Origin: Aquila chrysaetos chrysaetos
Lineage: Eukaryota > Chordata > Aves > Accipitriformes > Accipitridae
Assembly (NCBI RefSeq): GCF_900496995.4
Contig: NC_044006.1
Coordinates: 60,991,204-61,055,203 of the forward strand
Reading direction: 5' to 3'
DNA length: 64,000 nt
Below are positions 1 through 14,500 of this stretch, piece after piece (within the stretch, counting starts at the first letter, position 1; every line of letters starts with the position of its first letter). The notes under the pieces are model-generated. The model was not told the origin of the DNA and searched no databases. It worked only from the letters and a program-made list of their open reading frames with translations. The translations under genes were made by a program, and so were the position numbers.

Positions 1-3000
1 CAAATTTTCTTGGCTTCCTTTCAGCTGTTTGAGGAAAAGTTATTCCAGTCCTCTTACAGAAGAAACTGGTTGTCTGTTGTTTGGCAGCGCTTACTTAGAG
101 AAAAGTCCTAGTTGAAAATCATGGATTTCTTTTCATTTTAAAACCTGTCTTTGTGGAAGATGACGTTAGATGGTAGTTTCTTCTCAGGTTACCTGCATGC
201 CCTTTTTCTGTCATAACCAAACGTCCTCAACTCCTCTTCTCACAATTTCTTGGCTCTCCCTTATGATTCATGCCTTCTCTCAAACCCAAAAGGATTTTTC
301 TTTTTCACCTTTCCCTACCATCCTCCAGTTAGCTAAATTTTATAGTAACCTCTTGGGATTAAACTAGTTACCAAATTTACAAGCTAGAAGGCCTAAGGTG
401 CTTTTTCATTGTGATATTGCAATTTTCAGGGAGCTAAAAAGGAATTCTCAGTGTCACCCAAAGGTCTGAAATTCTGAATACAGGAACCTCCCTCTGCTTC
501 AGACATCTCCAACACCCTGCCTTCCTAATTCACCCATTAAAGGTGCCATTACCTCACACTTGCACAGACCACTGACAGTGGCACCTCAAACCTTGCCACT
601 ATCACGTCTTTGAGCTGAACATCAGGAGGCAGAGCTGAGAGGGAGAGAAGAAAGAAGAAATGTACGTGAAAGCAAAATGATTTGTCCAACTATATTTCAC
701 TTCATTTCCTGGGTTGAGATTTTAGGAGGAAGCTCTGCTCCCCATTTTCATCTGCTCATAGAGAAAAAAAAATAGAAGTGCCACCGACAGTATAGTCAGT
801 TTGATTGCTTGCAGGAACTGCTCCCTTGCAGATGTTTTTCTAAATGGTTGCTAGGCTACAGCACTGGAGATATCACAGCCTTGGGGTGCCTTTTGAGAAT
901 TAGTTTATTCTAAAACATGACCTGAAATGCACACCAAAAAGGAGCTGGGAAAGGGAAAGGCTTCCCTTTACCTTCTTGCTTTGGAGGACAATCATTCCCT
1001 TTCCAGAGTCCTCATAGATGCTCTTCCTGCACACTGTTACCTTCTCTCCCCATGGCCGCTTTCTCTTGCTCCCTTTAAGTGTTTGGTCAACTGTGCAATG
1101 CTGCTGCATGCTTTCTGAGTGGCCATTAATGACATTAGCAGCAGGATCACTTGGGAGGAGATGGTAGAAATGGTGTGGAACAGGGTGGAGTGGAGTGGGA
1201 TCTGTTGTCTCTGTTTCTGGTGCTGGAAAAGAAGGAGTGGCAATAGGGAGGTGTCCTTAAATGGGAGGTTTCATATTTAATGAAAATTTAATTATTTGTT
1301 CATATTTAATTCTTAAAATGGAAGCCAGTTGGAGGACATGGAAGGAAAGACCATGAGGTGGATATTGTTTTAAATCTTTGTATTTCCTTAAAGCACTTAA
1401 AATATGTTCTCATTAAGGCTATGGCTGAACTTTCCAAATCTCATACTGATTTTTGAACTTGCAGGTTATGTGCCTCAATATCTATAAGACACATGTAATA
1501 ATGACCATTAGTTTTGAACTTCAGGTAGCCATTTTTCATGCTTTTATCACAAATATCAAGCCTTTTTTTTTTTTTTTTTTTCCTTAAGGGCCTGAGTTTC
1601 TTGAATTGTAAAGAATACATGAGAATTTCAATTTTTATAATATAACAATTTTCTAGTGCTTATTACTGAAAGTTCAAAAGCCAAAACAAAGACATGAGTG
1701 TCAGAAAGTGAAATTTTCAATAACGATTTTTAATATTGTTGCTGGTGATGCTGAGACAATAAATGGGAAACCAGGTTTCAAATCAGGCCTTCAGAAGCTC
1801 ATCTATTCCAAAACGTCTGCGGGTGGTTTCAGTGTTATTCGGTATATAGTGTCCTTTAACAGTGAAATTTGTTCATTGAAAAGATGGAAGGCTATTTCTA
1901 AGAACAATCACCTGAAACCGTGCTTGACCGCCGAGAGAAATCACAGCGCTTCTTTCCAGCAGGCACCCTCTGCAGGAGACCTGCGTCTGCCCGGGAGAGC
2001 TGCAATATCAAAAAGGCACAGGAGGTGGCACCAACCTCCCAGCAGTGACTCCGGGAGGCAGAGCCACGCTCAGCCTGGCTCTGGGGGAGATTTCATTTGC
2101 TTCCTCTGAATGTATACCTCCAATTCCTCCAAAATACCGCTAGCCTCGAGGTGCTAGGGGAGAAGTGAGAGCACAGAGGAGGATGTTCACTATGCTGAAT
2201 GCAGACGAAGCCGAGGAAAATAATCAGTGCTGATGGTGTTGGGAACACATTTTTCTGCCTCTCAGGAGACCTGCAGCACTGAAAGCTGAAGTGGCCGTTT
2301 CAAGGGCTGCGTCACAGGCACCTACAATATTGAGGGTGGTTTTGGGAAACGACTGGACCCTGGGGAACTCCTTGCTATGACTGGTTAGAAAGTCAGCGAT
2401 TTTTTGCTTGCCAAGGGTGGTATAAAACCTTGTGCAGATCCTGTTGTCTTCGAAGCTCTTGCTCAGGCACTGTGTAAAGTGTTTGGTTAATGTAAAACAT
2501 ATTTATAGTGACTTTTTAAAGCTATAATTTAATAGCTAATAGCCTAGTTAGTGATGACATGAGTGAATGGATGATAGCATACAAATATTTGCAAGAATAT
2601 TGTAATAGCTGTGGAGAAATTATGAGGACCCTGAGTTCCTATAGCATAAAGTTTTATTTTGAGGGAAAGGGTATTTTTTCTTTTCTTTTTTTCTTTTTTC
2701 TTTACAGAAAGTGCAGAATTCAAAATGGAAAATCTAAGATTAAATCTAAAGCTGCTAGCTTACAAGTGAGAGGTGAAAAAGTAACAGTCTTCATAGTAAT
2801 ACTATTCCACATGGCAACCAGCAGTATTTTCCATTCCTGTTTTCCCTTTCAAATGTTTCTTTCTGGTGCTGCTGAACTTCTTGCCCTCTTGAATGCTTTG
2901 CTTTCTGATACAAGAAGCACTGCAAGCTCATCCTTCTTGAAAGGGGCTATTTATTCAGTGAAGTTTTTGTCAGACCACTTATGTAACTTCAAAACCATTT

Positions 3001-6000
3001 CCCAGTGCTTTCCTTTCGCTGCCTCTTTGTGAGAAGCATCTGGATTCTTGGGCTGAACAGATATTATATAAATACAATACACTGTGCTGCTATATCAACA
3101 TCAGTTGCTGCAGTTGGATCACCAATGCTGTACAGCTGCAGAAAGGAAATGGTCTTGACAAATAGGATACGTAGGATTTTTCCAGTACAGTCAGTATTTA
3201 GAAAGAGCTGCCACGTGAAATCCCCGTTATGCAGCAGCAGTACAAAGATAAAGGCGAGCTACATAAAGTGCCACAGCAGCAAATCTGAATCTCTCACTTT
3301 CTTACTGAATTCTTGCTTGCTGCGATCATCACCATGCCCAAGTGAAGAACAGCAAAATGTATTAGATTATCAGGCATAGGAAAGCTGATGACTGATAGAG
3401 AAAAGCAACTTTACTCCAAGGCACAGATGGGAAGCACATACTGTCCTGAATTTGTCTTCTTTTCCTTTAGAGAATGACAAGTATTTAGCATTATATGTCC
3501 CCTGGATATCAGTGTTGAACCGTGAATATTAGCTGCATATAACATTTCAAAGCAATCGTACTGTTAGCACAATTACAAATGCACTTGATTAAACCATCCT
3601 ACACTATGAAAAGAAGTTACAAACAATAGATTCAGGGCCAGTTTTTCTCCTCAGCATAGACCTGTTCAGAAGGCTTCAAGTAGGTCAATTTATGGGCATA
3701 ATCTAGCAGAGAGCTGAAGTGGTGTTGTTGAGTGAGTAAATTATACTCTGTTGCTAAATTATTTTTCCTTTCCCCTGTTTGTTTTTCTAGTACTAAGCAG
3801 TGGGGTTTGTGTTATTTCTACAAACTAGCAGGGAGACTTTGCAATACAGAAGTCCTGACACTACTCAAACATGCAGTTATAGGCTCAGATCATTCCATGC
3901 TCTTTCCACTTAGGGTGACGGCACCCAGCTCCATCAAATAAGCCATACATGGCCCATTGCTAGTAAAAATATTCTTTTTTTATTAATGGATCCTGACAGG
4001 AGGGAAGAGAAGAACCAGCCTACAATCTACTGTCTTGAAGTTGCCATTGACAAAACATTTTACCTAAATATTTGCAGGCATTTGATGAGGATCCAGTATC
4101 AGATGGATTGGAAAAGGAATAGAAATGACAAGAAGATTGTGAGGATTTTGGGGAGAGAGCTGAAAAATGAAAATGTATTTTCCAGATCTTTCCAACATTC
4201 CTCAAGTTGGCCAAAAAAGAGAAGGCATTTTGCATGTAAAGACTATTTTAGTAGAGAATCCAGAAAGTGCTACTGGGGGAAAAACTTACCTTTGAAAACA
4301 TCTTGGCTATCAAAGGAAAGAATTAGACTGTCACTTGGACTATTAAATTATTTGAAATATGAAGGATACTATTGAAAGGGGTATTGGAGATGATGGATTA
4401 TACCTATTTGCTACACAGTGGCAAAATAGATGCATAGTAGTATGGCTTCTAGTGTGTCTCTTTTATATTTCTAGTGATCTATTGGCAGAAGGCCTGTAAA
4501 AATAATGGAAAATCAAGCAAAGCAACCAGTTAGTTAAAAAATGATAGCATTAATGCTCTTAAACTGTTCAAAAGCCGTATTTTAAATAATATTAGTTGCT
4601 TTTTAAGTAAGGTATTGTATGCTTTGTCTGAGGTCAGAGCAGGTACATGGTGTTTGCATAACTCACAGGGTACAAAACTCTCTCTGCTATTTCTGGATGC
4701 TCAGAACACCATTGAACCAAAACTGCATATTTATAATGCACGTTTTCTTCTTGAAGCTCATGTATATCTCTGATTATAATTCCTACAAATTACTTGAATG
4801 CCTCCATGCAGTTTAAAGTCATGTGTCAAAGTCAAGTATTTTTAAAGAAGTGATTTGCAGAAAATGAAAATACACTAAGACTTTTTATCTTAAATCTTGC
4901 CCTCTCAGCAGAAGAAAAAGATCTGAGTAGAAGAATACAAACTTGCTCTTATGAAAACTAGTGGAAAATGTATAAGAGGAAAAAAATACATCAACTGCTA
5001 ATATTGGCAATCTAAATCTTTTGGACGCTCTAATACTGAGAATTAAGAAAATGTGTGTTGTGCTGATGAGACATCTCCACTGATGGAGAAGGAACAGCCT
5101 GAAAATGTATGAAAATTTAGGGGGTACAGTCTAAAAATAATTTACCAGAAAAAAACAAGTTTTGAAAAGCCCCATTTCAAAAGTCTGTTTTTACAATAAA
5201 AGATGCAAAATTACTCATCAAGTACTTAATCACAATCTTCTATAGTTTCTTGGCTGCTTGCTAATATGAGTATTACCATCCAGACTGATTTAGTTGGCTC
5301 AGCTCTTCCCTTGGTGGCTTAAATGATTTACTATCCATCCCTCTGAGAACACAGGCTCCAGGAACACTTGTTCCAATCTCTAGGACATGCCTGCTCCGTG
5401 CCTGCTCTGAAGAAGGCTTGTTTGGTTTTTTTTTTTAATTTTATTATCCTTTGGATCAAACTGCTGACAAAAACACACACATAGGTTGTGAGATAGATGT
5501 TGCATGTGCCATTTGGTCCAGTTAAAATACTACAAGCACACTAAGGCTTGCTGAGGACTGAATATCCTCTTGCGTCAGGGAAGTTGAGAGTAATGAGACT
5601 GAGTAAGTTTATCTACTTTTACAACAGATGGCAGGTCTGTGACAGCTGACCTAGGAACAGCATGAATTTAGTAGGGCACATACCATATTTTGTGAGGAAT
5701 AAGTGCAATGTGTATAAGATCAGAAGAAACTCCGTTGTCGTCTTGGTCTCTTTAGCCATCCTTTGGTAAGTATGCTTAAGATTTCAGAGTTCAGGAGACT
5801 TGAACTCAGTCTATCAGGTTAAAGATGAAGCAGTCCCTACTCTGTGCCTGCCTTTCCCTGCCTGGAGAACCTCCTGGTTTGTTCCAGACCACCCTGCCAA
5901 CATCTATGCAGTGTGAACCATAAGGCAGCTTGAGCTCAGATGACCATATACTGGGGAAGGGATTCCACTCCCTTCTGTTGGAGGGATTTCTGCTCTTCTC

Positions 6001-7976
6001 TCACTCTTGGCTTAGGGTGCAGTGCTTTTGGTTTCAGCCCTCTTCCCCTCAGTCGTGCAGGAACTGTGAGGAACAGAGGGAGCAGGCAGCTTTCTTTAAC
6101 TGAAGCATTGTTTTGTATTAACAATAGCAGCGTAATAACACCTAAGAGAAAAGGATTTTAAGTAGCAGAGTTTTATATCACATATGTGTGTACCTACCAT
6201 CCTGATCTCAAGCAGCCTTTCAATTCCCTAAAGACTGTGGGCTGTTCCCCCGCTCATCACTGCCCCACTCGTCTGGCTCTACATGCCTACCTTGCTTTTA
6301 ACAGTCTCTCACCTGCTTACAGCCTATGTCCTTTAAATTTGCTGCATTCATCAACTTGCTGATCTCTTTCCACTGTGTTCACAAGAAAACCTATTCCAGT
6401 GAGTTCAGCAGTGGCTTAAGGGTAAAACATCTAAGTGAACATCCTTTCTATCAATGGTGTTAGTAGATTTGCAGTCTTCAGCCACTGTCATATGTCCTGC
6501 TTATTCTTCCAGTGTGCTGTTAAACTAAATCAACAGATCTATACAGAAATACACTGGTAACAAGCACACAGTCATACCCTATTCAGAAAACAACAGAGAG
6601 CAGCTATGATATAGGAAAAGTTGATAATGCTAACCTTGAAATTGCTGGATCATTCTCTTATTCTTTAACCTGAGAAATGAAATAACAAGAAGACAACTCC
6701 TTCAGGCTGAATTCAGTGTTTTTCACAGTTAGGACTTGTCTGTTAAATGGGAGTTTTGACTTAGTTTTATTAGAGAGAGAGAGTAATTGAATGTTGAAGT
6801 AGAAGCAGGCAGGTAAAACAATTGGAAGCTCTCCTGGATCTGTAAGTGTAATGTTTCTACTCCAGACTCTGCTTTCCTGACTAATATGTTTGTATATAAT
6901 TATAGAAATAAGACTTTATTCTGTACAATTTGAGTACATCCAATGTTTTGTTTGCTTTTTCTCTTCTTTTTTTCACTTATAAGGGATGCTCAGAATCATA
7001 CAGTCAGAAAAGCTAACCTGTTTTACATTTTATATGTGTAACATAGGAACACCAAAGGTTATAACAGTTCTTCCATTTGCACACACTAATGTTTATGAAA
7101 CATGGCCGTAACATTTTTGTTGATCACTGTAATACATTTTGCATTGCACATTGTTTGATATCAGCAAGGGAATATACTTCCTTTGTAACCAAGGGACCTT
7201 ACATGCAGTCTCTAAGTAGCCCTTTCAATAGGCAGAAAAAATCGAAGTTACTATGTAACTGGAAAATCTCTAGAGAACAAGCTTAGGAAATGGCACGGGT
7301 GATTTGATAGATTGGGCTCTACTGTCAGAGCAGACTGAATGAGCAACCCCGGCCTATACTGAGAAGCCCTGTTCTGAGGAAGGCAGTCACTGTATTTTAG
7401 ATAAGACATAAAACTGTGACCCTTGCTACTTGTGGTCATCAGAGAGCTTAAACTACTTTTGTAGTGTCAACACCAATACTGTGGCCAAGAGTCACGCATG
7501 TCATTACTTTCCACCTACCCAAATCCCCCAGCTGTTTCAGTGGTATATGATACCCTTCTCTACTTCTAACTCTAAGCTCATGTTCAAAATCATTCATTGT
7601 TAAGCAGCTACTGCGCTCCCTCTTGGGGTGGGAGTCCCTGAATCCTGAGGCTACTGTGTAACATTTAATATTTCATCTTTCAACATCCTCTGAAGGAAGG
7701 GGACATAGAAGGCCAGAAGGGGTACGTGAATGTATGTGTATTTAAAAGCTTGCTCTGTAACTCCAAAGCTGAATGCCTCTTATGGCTGGCAGCAATTTAA
7801 ATCTCGAGCGGAACTTTGCAGGAGACTCACAGTCGTGATACAAGTGAATTTTCTGAAACTTTGACATTTTCCCTCCCCTTCCCTCAGAGGATAAAATAGG
7901 TCAGTTCTAGGTATGAGTGTGAATATTGTGGTTTAGTCTCTTTGCACAGAATCCAGTCCCATGATGTCACTGGTAA
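1..7976. other. Non-coding upstream sequence, no gene recognised
   Basis: AT-rich, with stop codons frequent in all frames. The open frames present (for example 1708-2109 and 3986-4375) show no domain, no family resemblance and no splice structure. A short GA run lies at 6771-6782. I see nothing else to annotate. Confidence 0.7.
1563..1581 (+). repeat. T19 homopolymer
   Basis: An uninterrupted run of 19 T. No element attached that I can identify. Confidence 0.95.
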
Positions 7977-7981
7977 CCACA

Positions 7982-8555
7982 TGTCCTAGTTTCAGCTGGG
8001 ATAGAGTTAACTGTCTTCCTAGTAGCTGGTACGGTGCTATGTTTTGAGTTCAGTATGTGAAGAATGTTGATAACACACTGATGTTTTCAGTTGTTGCTAG
8101 TAGTGTTTAGACTAATGTCAAGGATTTTTCAGCTTCTCAAGCCCAGCCAGCGAGAAAGCTGGAGGGGCACAAGAAGTTGGCACAGGACACAGCCAGGGCA
8201 CCTGACCCAAACTGGCCAACGGGGTATTCCATACCATGGGACGTCCCATCTAGTATAGGAACTGGGAAGTGGGGGCGGGGAATCGCCGCTGGGGACTAGC
8301 GGGGTGCCGGTCGGCGAGTGGTGAGCAATTGCACTGCGCATCATTTGTACATTCCAATCCTTTCATTATTGCTGTTGTCATTTTATTAGTGTTATCATTA
8401 TCATTATTAGTTTCTTCTTTTCTGTTCTATTAAACTGTTCTTATCTCAACCCGTGGGTTTTGCTTCTTTTTCCTGATTTTCTCCCACTGGGTGGGGGGGG
8501 GAGTGAGTGAGCGGCTGCGTGGTGCTTAGTTGCTGGCTGGGGTTAAACCACGACA
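7982..8555 (+). mobile_element. Solo LTR of an avian endogenous retrovirus (ERVL-like), copy 1
   Basis: A 574-bp element starting TGTCCTAGTTTCAGC and ending GGTTAAACCACGACA, so it has TG...CA ends. It is flanked by perfect 5-bp target duplications CCACA (7977-7981 and 8556-8560). A poly(A)-type signal, TCTATTAAACTG, and a G-rich tract lie in the 3' third. No gag, pol or env frame is attached, so it is a solo LTR left by recombination. The family is one I recognise from many non-galliform birds. The 5-bp duplication suggests class III (ERVL), which is an inference. A second, inverted copy lies at 40109-40687. Confidence 0.92.
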
Positions 8556-11500
8556 CCACATCACACTGTCTTGACTATAAACTGAACCTCAAAATTATTT
8601 TTGTTTCTTCTTTGTACCTCTACAGCAAAGCTCTTCCTAACTCTAGACTGGCTTTCCAGTCTTTCTGGAGTTTATTCTTCCAAAGTCACCATCACCACTA
8701 TGGAAATGAAGAGAAAGACAGGAAGCTGGTAGCTGGTTGTTTTCTCTTACTGGATGTGAGAGGGATGAAAGCAATGTCCTAGTTCTGTGGCCTTTGGCAG
8801 ATTGCTACCAGCTTTCTTGGCCTCTTTAAAAATTATGGTAACTTTTTGGATATTTCAAGAAGAGAAGATTGGATCTTTGTGGGTATTTTCCCATTGAGTG
8901 CATTGAGTTCTGTGTATTTCAACCATAACTTACCGAACTTTTGGACATTGTGTCCTCCAGGAAAACATAATCTCACAGGAAGCTCTTCCAAGCACCCAGC
9001 AATTAGTGAAGTTTTAGCTAACAGGTAACTGATATTCAGGGGAAACCAGTTTCATTCTGCAAGTAGGTAGGGCTGCTATTTATTTCTCATTCCCCTTTTA
9101 GTCTCCAATTCTTTTGCCCTTTCCAGTTATTTCTAATGGAAATAAGCATGGAGTAGCTTTCTTTGCAAGACTTCTTAGCAGCAATTACTTGGTTGGAAAC
9201 TTAGATGGATACTTAGGAACCTTGCTTAAGTGGAATCCATGGTGGAAGACATCCAGGAAAATCTATTGGTGGCTCAGATTGTACTGAGTAGTGTTAGACG
9301 ATTTAAGTCTCTCCAGAGATGCTTAAATCTCAACTAGATTCAGCAACTGCAGCATCTGCTGCCGCTCTTGTTAAAAACTAAAATAAAAAAAAAAATTAAA
9401 AAAAATGATAAAAGTCAAATAAATGTAAGATACTAATAAACCATGCTAAAGTGCAATATCTATACTTATATGAAAGGTGGAACTGGCAGCATGGAATCTA
9501 GAAAAGGAACAAGAGATGTTACTGAAACCGTATCAGAAACAAATTTCACCAATGTCAGTCACTAGGCAAAGATTTTTAAATAGCAGGTCCCTGTACAGGT
9601 GCATGGAGTATTGGCAGCAGAACAAGAATAGTTCAGCTGTGACTCAATTTCACTGGGAAGGAGAGAAAGTTATTGATACAATGAACACAATGAAAACAGT
9701 TATGTTTCAGGACTGTCATCCACGTATTTGTGCATCTGGAACATATTCTTCTTGGAGTGCAAGCAGAGATAAATCCTCATTTGAAGCCCAAAGAAGTCAA
9801 CAGAAGTCTTTAAGTTGACTTCAGTGGGTTTTTCACCAAGCCTTTGACTGACATATCATGTAAGCAGAAGTCTTAAATGAGAATCAGGTTAATTCTTTTG
9901 TCTTGCACCATTGAGGACACCTTTCCTAGCATTTTGGGTGGGGAAGCAGCAAAATTTTTATGAAAATATTTTGCTTTCTTGCAATGCACATGAGGCAAAT
10001 GCATTGTTAGTGAAAAAATCAGCAATATCAGGGCCTTACAAACAGCAAGAAACAATAGAGCCCTGGAGGGATGTGACTCTACCAGAGCTAACCCATGCAT
10101 TTAATTTAAACCTGGATCTTTTGCTAATGTGGAGCCAGAGTGCCCAAGACCAGGCATTAATAAACCCTCAATGTCCAGTCATCAGGAAGGTGCCACAGGG
10201 ACTTAAAGTACCAATTTCAGGATCTCAGAGGTTTCATGGCATTATCCACTATAGTTTTACCTCATTCAGCAGTGCTTAAGTTTCTTTTGGGCTTTCCATG
10301 AGTAGGCACTGACCCAGTATTTGGCCTCTAATGAAGAACAGAAGCATAAAATGCTCTAAAGTTTTCCAATAAAGAAGCAAGCCATTACTGAAATTCACTC
10401 ATTTTATCCTAATAACTTTGCATTTCCTGCCAATAGCTTAAAATATGCCGTTATTCTCCCTGAAAAGAAAAAGGTCTTAACTCTAAAATAAGACTCTGGA
10501 AATGATATAATATAAACATGTGCTGACATTAATTACTGTAATATTTATCTATAAAACAGATGGTAGTGCTTTCAAAAATGTGTGAGCAATGATCAGAATG
10601 AATTCATTAGGCATTTATACTGCTGTCATGTACTCGCATAGGTGTTGCCTTGGACCCTGCTATATGCTAAGGGGCTCTTTCTTTTTAAGTGAGGTTTTTA
10701 CCAAACAGATGGAAAACATTATTAACTACTGTTTTCCTTTCTTGTCAAAGATGTTTTGTCTAATCATCACTATAATTACACATCCACATTGTAGTAAATC
10801 ATGCTGTATAAACATTTAGAACAGAGTGGATTATTAGGGTGAAATGCAAAGTATTCCAGACATTAAAACAAAACAAATTCAGACTGGACTCTGCTGAATA
10901 ATAACAATTTTCAACATCAAGGACAGACAAAACATAATTTAATAGCTTTGGCTTTTCTTTCTTCCATTTATGTCCCATTATTCTATGTACAGTGTATCCT
11001 GGGTGCTTTCAAATGCCTCCCTCCCCTTTCTTTGTGTGAATATTTTAGTGAGAAGACATTTTCCTTTATACAGCAGCTCCCTTCAACATGTTGCTGTTTT
11101 CTTCTTTCCATTTACTATATTATCACAAAAGCATTCAGGAACAAAGCGAACAACAATGAAATCTAATGGGGCCCCTTTGTTTCCTAAGATAGCCACAGAA
11201 TTTCCATTCTGGTTGAAGCAAGTGTATTTGATCAGGGTAACCAACTGTTTTGGGACCAGATCTGGAGCACTCAGCTTTTCCACCTGCAGCTCCACATCTG
11301 TTGGGTTCAGAATCACAAAATATCAGCATGAACAACTGCATTTCTCAGGCTTGTGACTCCACTCAAAGGCTGCCACAGCCCCATTTCGGGTCACAGGAGT
11401 TTGGGAATTGCTGGCACAAGTGGCGGTTCAGCGCAGTTCACACCATGCAGCTGTCCTTGGCCCTATTTGGCCAAGCAGTGGGTGCAGTGGGGATGCATCA

Positions 11501-14500
11501 GATTTAACGTCTATGGTGTAGATGCCTATATTTGTGCTGGTCATCCTTTAAAGTCAGTGGAAAGAAATAGGAGCTTTTATGGCACTGGATTAATTGACTG
11601 TACAGACAGGGTGAATTCTGCTCTGGTGCCCAGATCTTTCTACTTCAAGGCTCTCTGAACTTCTAGGATTTAAAAGGTCCTGCCTGAAACTAATATCTTC
11701 CTATTATGCCAAAGGCTTGTGAATATTGTCTTACAATGTCAGAAAATTGAGTTATTCTCCTTCTGTAGACATCACGAAAGGCATCTGTTCAATAGTTACA
11801 GACAAAATTCAGATTCCATCAGAGACTGAAAGAACATTTATTGCATCTTACATATGCTTCACACTTGGAAAACAACAAATACCTTAACACTGTGTACAAT
11901 TTCAGGACAATTTTCACATCTGCTTTTCTAAGAGTCAGGCTGCATCAACATTTTCCCCTTCTAACTTAGTTACAGGTTATTGCACCAGCTGTTTCTTGCA
12001 AGATCAAAAATTTATGACAGCTACAGGATCTATGGCCAGACACTAAAATACAAAAAGGTTTCATTGGGTTTAGACTTTTTCTGCATACTTTTGCATCCAA
12101 AGTAGAATTGCGCAGTGTCCTGGTATTCCTGAAAGCACTATGGCCAACTGCAGAACTAGCAGAATATCAGCGATACTGGGCAAATAAAAGTGGTTTATAG
12201 GGGAGCTGAAATACTGAAAAAATCCCAGACAAACCTCACAAGGAGACATATAAGTAGCTTCTATGAAAAGCAAACTAACTATATTCAACAGGAGAAAAAA
12301 TCTGTCTGTACAAAATTGATTCACCAAGCAATAATGGCTTGATCTCTTGGTCTTCTGTTCTCCAGTATTAAGATCTCCTTAAAGGATAAAAATACTGGAG
12401 TCTTAAAAAAAAAAAAAAGCCCAGGAAAGCCAGTTTTAACTTTCATGATATTTCCAAAGTAGTGTAATTTTCCTCCTTGTATCAATCCTGCTTTTATTCC
12501 TATTAAAAAAAAATAAATTAAGCAGTACAAAGCAATGTTTTACTCCTGCAGATTAATATATTTCCATCTACAAACATTTACATAGTATGTCGGAAGTTGA
12601 TCATGGCTTAGATTTTATCAGCGACGTTCTCTTTGTTGCAATTCCATATGTTGCCTGAGGAAAACCAAGGGTACAGAGCTGGCTATTTCTACAAGCTATT
12701 ACAAAGTCTGCAACAAAGTACGAGAGTTAGGGCTTGATTAATGTCTGCTACAATATAAAAGCTCATGCAAATTGTTACTACATCAAAAAAGGTTGATCAT
12801 CAGTAAATCTGTTATACCTTTCCACAGCTGCATTTTTTTACAACTTCTACAGGGCCTACCTTAAAAGCCAACCATGTCAGCTTTCCTGCATGGGTGGCAG
12901 AGGGTTTACTCAGCTTCGTTCTGCTGTGTTGAAATGACCCTGCTGTACTATGATGCCATTAGCTGGCAAGGCAGTAGGTTTTTAATGTTGCTCTTTCAAA
13001 GCACATTAAGGCCACTGCAACTTTCCTGGCTCACAAGATGCATTTCCAGCTGCTGCTTTGCCCTGCCAGTATTGCACAAGGACTGCCCCATGTGTTCACC
13101 CTTTGTGCCCAATACTGCACTGAGGTGAGGTTGACCAGATGACAGCTCCCTACTTAAATGCTGGCGCATGGTTAGGATCAGTCTGTTTGCAATGGCGTGC
13201 GCTTAGGGTGATATTAGAGAACACTCTAACCTTTCTGTAAACACTGTAAAGGACTGCCATGCCACTTATCTCTACCAAGAACAATGCAGACGCCTGGCAC
13301 AATGTGCCTTCTGGAAGAAGGGGATATTCAGGATGTCTTTGTGAAGAATCACTGAAGTCATGAAAGGAAAAGCTAAGGAATGTCACACCTGGTACACAAA
13401 CCGATGCCACATGAAGAATATCTCATGAAGGCTCTGTCGTGCTATGAGAAAGCCAAGGACAAAACCAGACCTCTGGCTGCTTTGAAGGTACCTGTTTGTA
13501 TTGGAACAGGCTGGACAATTTGCAGAGTTACCCTCACGCCACATTTTAAAGCTGACATCAGCGAGCTATCAAAGCTATCAAGGGCACTGAGACTGACTGA
13601 TAACAGCAGGACCTCATTCTATACCAGAACACCTCTGATACAAAGTCTATGGCAGGAGGAAAAGAAATCGGCACTAACCCTCACCTGGCCACCCTGATGG
13701 GGAAGCCTCCTCTGGTAAGTACTGTTCTTGTATCACATAGTGGAGCAGATGGTCTGTAGACCCTTCTGGAGCACACATCTATTAACAATTTTCCTGTTAC
13801 TGTGGTAAAAGGGTTTTTATGATGCTGTTGGACTTTTCTATTTGTAAGCTCCTAAGAGGTATGATGATGATATATGATGGTAAATATTGTAATATATGAC
13901 TGGTGTTTAGGGCTAAAACTCTTTTTTTCAGATGCTAGCTGGATGTTGCGCATTTTGGGCAGATTTGGGCCACCAAATAGCCTTTTCAATGTTGAAAGTG
14001 TGTAAGGGAGGTATCACTCTAAAAACAGTGTTGTGAAAATGCTGTCTGGCTTTTCCTTTCCACAGACCTCTCTTTATTTCTTCCTGTCAGCTGTCAGCCA
14101 TAACAAACTCTTACCACCAAAATGTAGCTGGGGAGGTGGATCAGGAGTGGCTGTGAGGAAGGAGCTGTTGAAGACACTGCTGCTCTACGAAAGCAGTTCT
14201 CAATCATCCAGCTGTGTGTCTCTCTCAGTTTGCCTTGGATGACACAAAAGGGCACATACATTCCTCTTCTTTTCAGTGCACCAACTGCAATAATATTACC
14301 TTATACTGAAAATATATTGAGGATTGTGATAATGAGACATAATTTCAGCTTGCTTGGTTAATAGTTGGACTAGTGTCCTGCTCCTCAATGGAGAAGGACA
14401 GGGAACTGGGTGTAGAAGCCTCATCATGATCTCACAGCTGACCCAGCAAAGACCTTCTCTGTGGCCCAAGTGAATGTTGGAAAGAAATGGGAGATACTGA

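Noticed and set aside
1708-2109. A 133-codon + frame
   Set aside because: It changes composition abruptly along its length and resembles no protein I know.
3986-4375. A 129-codon + frame
   Set aside because: Composition follows the AT-rich background and no family resemblance is visible.
7982-8555. Full-length endogenous retrovirus
   Set aside because: Only one LTR with its own target duplication on both sides. No internal sequence or partner LTR nearby in the same orientation.
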